Shown here piece after piece: positions 60,032-64,000 of a stretch of 64,000 nt of DNA (positions within the stretch are counted from its first letter, which is position 1; each line of letters opens with the position of its first letter). Both the position numbers and the translations under genes were made by a program. Source of the DNA: Lachnospiraceae bacterium UBA7050 (GTDB lineage: Bacteria; Bacillota; Clostridia; Lachnospirales; Lachnospiraceae); assembly GCA_002493905.1 (NCBI GenBank), contig DLAJ01000007.1:226803-290802 (forward strand), read 5' to 3'. The notes under the pieces were generated by a model. That model worked only from the letters and a program-made list of their open reading frames with translations, had not been told where the DNA came from and ran no database searches.

Positions 60032-60637
60032 TCACAAATCCTTTTTTAACCATTTAAGAACTTTTTTAGCAATCTCCACAGGTGTTCCCATAGTACATTC
60101 TAACTTATCAAACTTTGTATCACCTAAAGCTTCATGTGTTCTGAAATAATTATTATAATCTACTGAGTCCTGAATCCATCCAGCGTCATCTATTCCTCTT
60201 CCTTCTGTCATTCTTTTTCTTATCACATCCGGTTCTGCAGTAAGTGCCAAGACTTTTATTTCAGAGAAAAACCTCATTCCATAAGTATTATGAAGTCTGT
60301 CAATACCACCAGCCATTGTCCATACAACCGGCTTTTTACTCTGAGAAATATTTTTGGATAGACAATATATCTGTTCTATTAAATCATTTTCCTCGTCATC
60401 ATTTTGTGGCCAGGCAATATTTCGAAGCCAATCTACATCTAGTATCACAAAATCATCCGTCATCTTTTGCAATTCCTGTGCCGTCGTTGTTTTCCCAATC
60501 CCACTGCATCCAGTTAAAAAATATATTGGTAATTTTTCAAACTTCCATTCATTTCCGCATTTTGGGCATTTTATTACGTTTTCTTCAACTTCTTTATCCC
60601 ACTCTTGATTTCCGCACACAGAACATATTCCTAACAT
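60032..60637 (-). CDS. P-loop kinase-like protein with N-terminal zinc ribbon
   Basis: 201 residues from the ATG at 60637 (AGGAG 7 bases upstream). A zinc ribbon (CSVCGN and KCPKCGN, residues 5-30) precedes a P-loop domain with Walker A LTGCSGIGKTTTAQEL and DVDWLRNIAWPQ, similar to shikimate/nucleoside kinases. AT-rich like the neighbouring broken Nudix gene; both lie next to the integrated element. Substrate unknown. Confidence 0.72.
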   Translation of the reverse strand: MLGICSVCGNQEWDKEVEENVIKCPKCGNEWKFEKLPIYFLTGCSGIGKTTTAQELQKMTDDFVILDVDWLRNIAWPQNDDEENDLIEQIYCLSKNISQSKKPVVWTMAGGIDRLHNTYGMRFFSEIKVLALTAEPDVIRKRMTEGRGIDDAGWIQDSVDYNNYFRTHEALGDTKFDKLECTMGTPVEIAKKVLKWLKKDL

Positions 60638-60667
60638 TTTATTGCTCCTAAGTTTCAAAATTATCAA

Positions 60668-60894
60668 TCATCTACTCCGTCATCCTAACATTTACTTCAT
60701 AGACGTCTCTATCCTTATCCTCATCGGCAAACCATGACGTTTACCAACTCGACAAATTCCAGTTTATCTACTAACTGTCTTAACTTTCCTTTATTTTCAA
60801 GGCTTTGCGCTATGCCAGCCTTAAAATATGTATCCTTTTCCCTTGTTTTTGCCCTTATGGGCAGGTTACAAGGGAAAGTTTTTCTTATCCAGTT
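60668..60894. other. Gene-free stretch at the probable left end of the integrative element
   Basis: No gene is seen. A long hairpin at 60835-60879 (TTTTCCCTTG with CAAGGGAAAG, inner GCCC/GGGC) is followed by TTTTTCTT on the + strand. The integrase stop is 16 bp beyond. The left attachment site is expected here but cannot be placed without the other end. Confidence 0.4.
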
Positions 60895-62193
60895 TTAATT
60901 CATTCCCACAACCTTATCCAAGAGTTTTGCAGATTCCCGCTTAGCCTCTCTAGTAGCGTGTGCATAGACATTCATGGTTGTGCTTACGTCCGAATGTCCT
61001 AAAAGTTCCTGCACATCTTTTGGCTGTGCCCCGTTTGATAACAGGTTCGTTGTGTAGGTGTGTCGTAATGTGTGGAAGTGGAAACCCTCTAACTCCGGTA
61101 CTTTCCTTGCCGCTGTCCGGCAGGCTGTTTCTACGGTGGCAGGAAGTTCAAGACAGCCATCTTCCCTCAAACATACAAAGGAGATTTCCGTATAATCCTC
61201 CGGCGTATCTTCTGTCATTGACAGGTTGTAATACTCATAATGCACCCTGTTTTTCTCTGTAACTTCCCTGTAGAAATTCCTGTGATAGAGTTCGCCATAC
61301 TGCATACGGTTTTTAAGCTGTTGTTTCCTTGCTTTCTTCAAGATGTCAGCGAGGGCATTGCCAAAATCAACAATCCGCACTTTCTTCCTTTTTGTCGAGC
61401 CGATTTCGTGCTTATGGGTAGCGCCGTTGTAGCGGACACTCCTGCGGACTGTCAGGCATTGTTCCTCAAAGTTGATGTCCTGCCAAGTCAGACCTGCCAC
61501 TTCCCCAAGCCTGAGACCTGTGAAATAGGATATCTGTACAGGCAGGATTGCGTCTTTGCTCCGTTTGCCAAGCTGTGCAATCAGCTTTTGGTACTGCTCA
61601 AATGACAGTGGCTTGATCTTTCCATTATCGGTGTCCGTTTCTTCCGCAAACAAGTCCATATCGTCCTTTTTATGCCTCATGACCACATACTGCATGGGAT
61701 TGAATGTAATGTACTGTTTCGGGAACACCGCAAAACGGAATGACTGCTGTAATACTGCGGAAAAGGACTTTACATAGTCTTTGGAATACCCTTTGGAAAC
61801 AAAATCTTCAATCGTGCCCCCAAAAGACATGATATCCATGAACTGCTGTAAATGCCCCGAAGTAACCGTTTTTAGCTTTCGTCTGCTTACAGGGTGCTGT
61901 TTAATGCGGTTGATTGCCTGTAAATAAGTACCGACAGTGCCATTGCTCAATGTTCCTGTCTTTAATTCTTCCTCCGCCCATGTGTCAAGCAACTGCCCAA
62001 GTGTGATATTGTCTGCCTTTGCAATGAATTTCTTGCTTTCATAGTCCTCCATTGCCTGCCTTAACAGCTTTTCCGTTTCGCTTTTGCTTTCTGTTCCTGC
62101 ACATTCTTTCTGTACCAAGTTACCGCTTGCGTCCTCCACATAGAAGCGGTAGTACCATTTTTTACCTTTCTTCCGTACTGATCCTTTTGCCAT
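60895..62193 (-). CDS. int: Tyrosine recombinase/integrase
   Basis: Inserts and excises the element. 432 residues: a beta-rich arm-binding domain (MAKGSVRKKGKKWYYRFYVED), an SAM-like core-binding domain (about 60-170) and a catalytic domain. Catalytic residues are Arg in ISYFTGLRLGEVAGLTW, His and Arg in FHTLRHTYTTNLL, His in LLGHSDVSTTMN and the nucleophile Tyr in VYAHATRE. It resembles the Tn916 type. AAAGGAG lies 8 bases before the ATG at 62193. Confidence 0.93.
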   Translation of the reverse strand: MAKGSVRKKGKKWYYRFYVEDASGNLVQKECAGTESKSETEKLLRQAMEDYESKKFIAKADNITLGQLLDTWAEEELKTGTLSNGTVGTYLQAINRIKQHPVSRRKLKTVTSGHLQQFMDIMSFGGTIEDFVSKGYSKDYVKSFSAVLQQSFRFAVFPKQYITFNPMQYVVMRHKKDDMDLFAEETDTDNGKIKPLSFEQYQKLIAQLGKRSKDAILPVQISYFTGLRLGEVAGLTWQDINFEEQCLTVRRSVRYNGATHKHEIGSTKRKKVRIVDFGNALADILKKARKQQLKNRMQYGELYHRNFYREVTEKNRVHYEYYNLSMTEDTPEDYTEISFVCLREDGCLELPATVETACRTAARKVPELEGFHFHTLRHTYTTNLLSNGAQPKDVQELLGHSDVSTTMNVYAHATREAKRESAKLLDKVVGMN

Positions 62194-62310
62194 AATCGTT
62201 TCTCCTTTCAATGAACGCATTTCTGCGTATGTAATCATTGAACAGATATGGCAGTCAGAACTGATGGAATGCTTTCTGAAAATAAGGATAGCATAAAATT
62301 TGCTGTCCCG

Positions 62311-62931
62311 CTATACCGAATCGGAATCTTCCCCCGATAAAAGATTGGAAAGCCTTGCAGCGGCGGCATCAGGGTTTTTGGAGTAGAGCCTCACTATGTC
62401 GCCCATATCATTAAGGGCATTTACGGTGTGGGTAATCTCCCGCAGGAACATGATTTCATTATATTCCCTGTCCGATTCAAATCCCATTGTCTTTGCAAGC
62501 TGTGCACTTTCCCCGTTGCCTTTAAACTTCCTGCACGCAAGGCGGAACGAATCCACAAACAGCTCATATTCCTGCAGCATCAGCAGCAACAGGTCTTTTG
62601 AAAAGTCTGATTCGGAAGTTTCCATGTCATAAGGCAGTTTTGAAAGAATGGAGGACATGGCATCACGAATTAGCAGTTCCCTTTTATCCGTAATGTCAGA
62701 TTCGTATTCCTCCGTTTCGCCTTTTAACCACTCTACGGAAACATGGAGTGCGTCTGCCAGACCGTCAAGGACAAGTTTCTTGGTGTTGTCAATCGTTCCT
62801 GCCTCATATCTCTGAATGGTGGATGCGGTGACGCCCATTTTTTCAGCAACATAGGGCTGGTTGACGCCCAATTCCAATCTCCGCTGTTTTGCCCTGCCAC
62901 CGATTATCCGGCGCAGCTCTTTGTCTTTCAT
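62311..62931 (-). CDS. XRE-family repressor of the element
   Basis: 206 residues. An HTH_3 domain at about 5-70 (GVNQPYVAEKMGVTASTIQRYEAG) is followed by a long helical C-terminal domain (about 80-206) probably for oligomerisation. AGGAGG precedes the ATG. It is transcribed away from the excisionase gene; matching dyads TTGCA-N3-TGCAA at both promoters suggest it represses both itself and xis. Confidence 0.85.
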   Translation of the reverse strand: MKDKELRRIIGGRAKQRRLELGVNQPYVAEKMGVTASTIQRYEAGTIDNTKKLVLDGLADALHVSVEWLKGETEEYESDITDKRELLIRDAMSSILSKLPYDMETSESDFSKDLLLLMLQEYELFVDSFRLACRKFKGNGESAQLAKTMGFESDREYNEIMFLREITHTVNALNDMGDIVRLYSKNPDAAAARLSNLLSGEDSDSV

Positions 62932-62962
62932 GTTGGATTTCCTCCTTTATCGGTATGGTCAG

Positions 62963-62991
62963 AGTATACCATACCAAAACCATTATTGCAA
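62963..62991 (-). promoter_or_regulatory. Promoter of the XRE repressor gene
   Basis: On the minus strand TTGCAA (62986-62991), a 17-bp spacer and TATACT (62963-62968). The -35 lies inside the dyad at 62986-62998. Confidence 0.75.
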
Positions 62992-62998
62992 TATGCAA
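62986..62998. promoter_or_regulatory. Operator-like dyad 1 (TTGCA-ATA-TGCAA)
   Basis: Perfect 5-bp arms with a 3-bp centre. It overlaps the -35 of the repressor promoter and has the same architecture as 63075-63087. Confidence 0.65.
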
Positions 62999-63029
62999 GT
63001 CAAAAACAATTTTAAAAATCACATAACGC

Positions 63030-63058
63030 TTGACAATAAAATATAAATGATGTATAGT
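63030..63058 (+). promoter_or_regulatory. Promoter of the excisionase gene
   Basis: Perfect TTGACA (63030-63035), a 17-bp spacer and TATAGT (63053-63058). The -10 is part of the palindrome TATAGTA-AGCA-TACTATA (63053-63070). Confidence 0.85.
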
Positions 63059-63074
63059 AAGCATACTATAAAAA

Positions 63075-63087
63075 TTGCATAATGCAA
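63075..63087. promoter_or_regulatory. Operator-like dyad 2 (TTGCA-TAA-TGCAA)
   Basis: Same arms and spacing as dyad 1, 17-29 bp downstream of the xis -10. Binding here would block xis transcription. Confidence 0.65.
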
Positions 63088-63106
63088 TTTAAGAGGAGGA
63101 GAATGA

Positions 63107-63385
63107 ATGACAGAAATGAAGATTGCCCTTTCCATTGAGGAGGCGGCAGACTACACCGGAATAGGTCGGAACACACTAAGGAAACTGGTGGAGTGGAATA
63201 AACTTCCTGTACTGAAAGTGGGGAGAAAGGTACTTATCAAAAAGGACATTTTGGAACTGTTTATGACGGTCAATGAGGGGAGGGATTTGCGGGACAAGGG
63301 AAATGTCAAGGCTGTCACAAGAAGGCGGTTGTATAAAGAGCAGATAAGCAGCTACAGTGAACTTAAAAAATACAATCATTTTTGA
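63107..63385 (+). CDS. xis: Excisionase-type DNA-binding protein
   Basis: 92 residues. A winged MerR/HTH_17 domain (ALSIEEAADYTGIGRNTLRKLVEWNKLPVLKVGRKVLIKKDIL) as in Tn916-like Xis is followed by a basic tail (KAVTRRRLYKEQ). AGGAGG lies before the ATG. It is divergent from the repressor. The last residues (SELKKYNHF) are encoded by the first unit of a downstream direct repeat. Confidence 0.85.
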   Translation: MTEMKIALSIEEAADYTGIGRNTLRKLVEWNKLPVLKVGRKVLIKKDILELFMTVNEGRDLRDKGNVKAVTRRRLYKEQISSYSELKKYNHF

Positions 63386-63510
63386 AAAATGAACTCAAAA
63401 AATACAGTCACTTTTGAAGAATGAACTTAAAAAGTAAGTTCACTGAAAAAAACGTGATATATGTTTCGCAAAAAAATGAACTTAAAAAGTGCAATCATTT
63501 TGAACAAAGT
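63356..63510. repeat. Iteron-like direct repeats downstream of xis
   Basis: Units with consensus TGAACTTAAAAA-GT-CAATCATTTT begin at about 63358, 63390, 63422 and 63477; the first three are spaced 32 bp apart. Adjacent AT-rich sequence to 63685 holds no gene that I can support. Confidence 0.65.
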
Positions 63511-63685
63511 CAGTTGACCGCTGGAAACAGCAGAAATGTAATTCAGTATAATCAGTACATTTGGGACAGATAAGGATAACAGGGACGGGCAGAAATAAAA
63601 GGATTGCCAATAAAATAAGCATTGAACAGCCGGAAAACTGTTTCCAATATGCTGAAAGTACATTTCACTGAATACCCTCGGAGAG

Positions 63686-63850
63686 CCCCCGCAGTATTGG
63701 CAAGCCAACGGAACGTTGGCTTTGACAATACTGCTAGGGGGTTATCATCTATGGCAAAGCCAAGATGATAACCACACTACTCCAACATGGCTGCTGACAC
63801 TTCATAAATGAAGCGTCAGCTCTCGCGGCAGTCGCCAAATGGATAAGCAA
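63686..63850. other. Candidate origin of transfer (oriT) with four stem-loops
   Basis: Stem-loops: 63686-63741 (CCCCC and CAGTATTG arms), 63740-63772 (GGTTATCATC with GATGATAACC), about 63790-63825 (GCTGAC.CTTCAT with ATGAAG.GTCAGC) and 63832-63865 (GCCAA.GGATAAGC with GCTTATCC.TTGGC). On the minus strand the second is preceded by TAGTGTGGTTA, close to the TAGTGTG/TTA nick site of MobV plasmids. It lies directly upstream of the relaxase start. Confidence 0.6.
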
Positions 63851-63895
63851 GCTTATCCGCTTGGCTCGTTGCCCGCGGAAATCAGGGAGGAAAAC

Positions 63896-64000
63896 ATGGG
63901 AGAGATTTCTTTCAGCAACCATATCAGCAATAAAAAAAGCGCAATCAACAGCAAGGCAAAACTCGCCGGAGTTGCGAAACACAATCTGAGGAAATACCAT
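63896..64000 (+). CDS. Probable MobV/Pre-type relaxase (N-terminus only)
   Basis: The first 35 residues are visible (MGEISFSNHISNKKSAINSK onwards, then LAGVAKHNLRKYH), with AGGGAGG 5 bases before the ATG. The segment KLAGVAKHNLRKY matches motif I of MobV-like plasmid recombination/mobilisation proteins of Firmicutes, where the Asn or His region binds oriT. The gene runs off the window. The call rests on this short motif and on the oriT-like context. Confidence 0.6.
   Translation, partial: MGEISFSNHISNKKSAINSKAKLAGVAKHNLRKYH

Larger units (their letters stand above)
60668..64000. mobile_element. Mobilizable integrative element (left part; continues past the window)
   Basis: Integrase, XRE repressor, divergent excisionase, oriT-like hairpins and the start of a relaxase lie in the usual order of a Clostridia integrative mobilizable element. 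Only one end is inside the window. The left limit is approximate. Confidence 0.75.

Noticed and set aside
60668..60894. tRNA gene as integration target
   Set aside because: No cloverleaf, T-arm or CCA end could be recognised; the attachment site remains unplaced.
63427..63708. Minus-strand open frame downstream of xis
   Set aside because: Composition reflects AT-rich repeats; no ribosome site or known domain.

Overview
The window reads as a chromosomal segment of a gut-type Lachnospiraceae (Clostridia) bacterium. The signs are moderate GC, strong AGGAGG Shine-Dalgarno sites, long runs of co-oriented minus-strand genes, Gram-positive lipoproteins, bactofilin, MurT/GatD, ABC sugar transport and a galactomannan-degradation cluster. 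No rRNA, tRNA or CRISPR array was seen. The genus cannot be fixed from the sequence alone.

Layout. 0-11.2 kb: a beta-mannan/galactomannan locus on the minus strand, read right to left: GH2 beta-mannosidase, two GH36 alpha-galactosidases, an AGE-family mannobiose/cellobiose 2-epimerase, a GH130 mannosylglucose phosphorylase and, after a terminator, an exported GH26 mannanase lipoprotein cut by the window edge. Together they describe extracellular mannan cutting, intracellular galactose removal, epimerisation of mannobiose to mannosylglucose and its phosphorolysis, with hydrolysis by the mannosidase as a second route. 11.2-17 kb: Nudix hydrolase, XRE and BlaI-type regulators, a murT-gatD pair whose GatD lacks both catalytic residues, and an ABC-class ATPase. 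17-23.4 kb: GH43 and GH13 glycosidases, a CASTOR/POLLUX-like channel and an unknown protein. 23.6-32.6 kb: a response regulator/histidine kinase/ABC ATPase/FtsX permease module interrupted by an AT-rich insertion, plus an ABC-F protein. 32.6-34.3 kb: an MNT/HEPN toxin-antitoxin pair with a frameshifted toxin, and a lipoprotein. 34.5-40.1 kb: a sugar ABC transporter operon with an embedded FRG-domain gene. 40.3-46.8 kb: degenerate M23 protein, bactofilin, tmk, an EAL phosphodiesterase and recQ. 46.9-49.4 kb: Y-family polymerase with a small partner and an SRAP protein. 49.5-60.7 kb: small accessory genes (regulators, hydrolases, CPBP protease, acetyltransferases, methyltransferases, Nudix) including several broken genes. 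60.7 kb to the end: the left part of a mobilizable integrative element (tyrosine integrase, XRE repressor, excisionase, oriT-like hairpins, start of a probable MobV relaxase).

The most unusual signals are a structured intergenic element present as two identical 140-bp copies (25976-26115 and 38878-39017) plus a diverged copy at 17086-17171, each lying between co-directional genes; a GatD homologue apparently without catalytic Cys and His; two toxin-antitoxin loci in which only the toxin is broken; and a recurrent tendency to low-complexity or tandem-repeat insertions inside otherwise ordinary cytosolic proteins.
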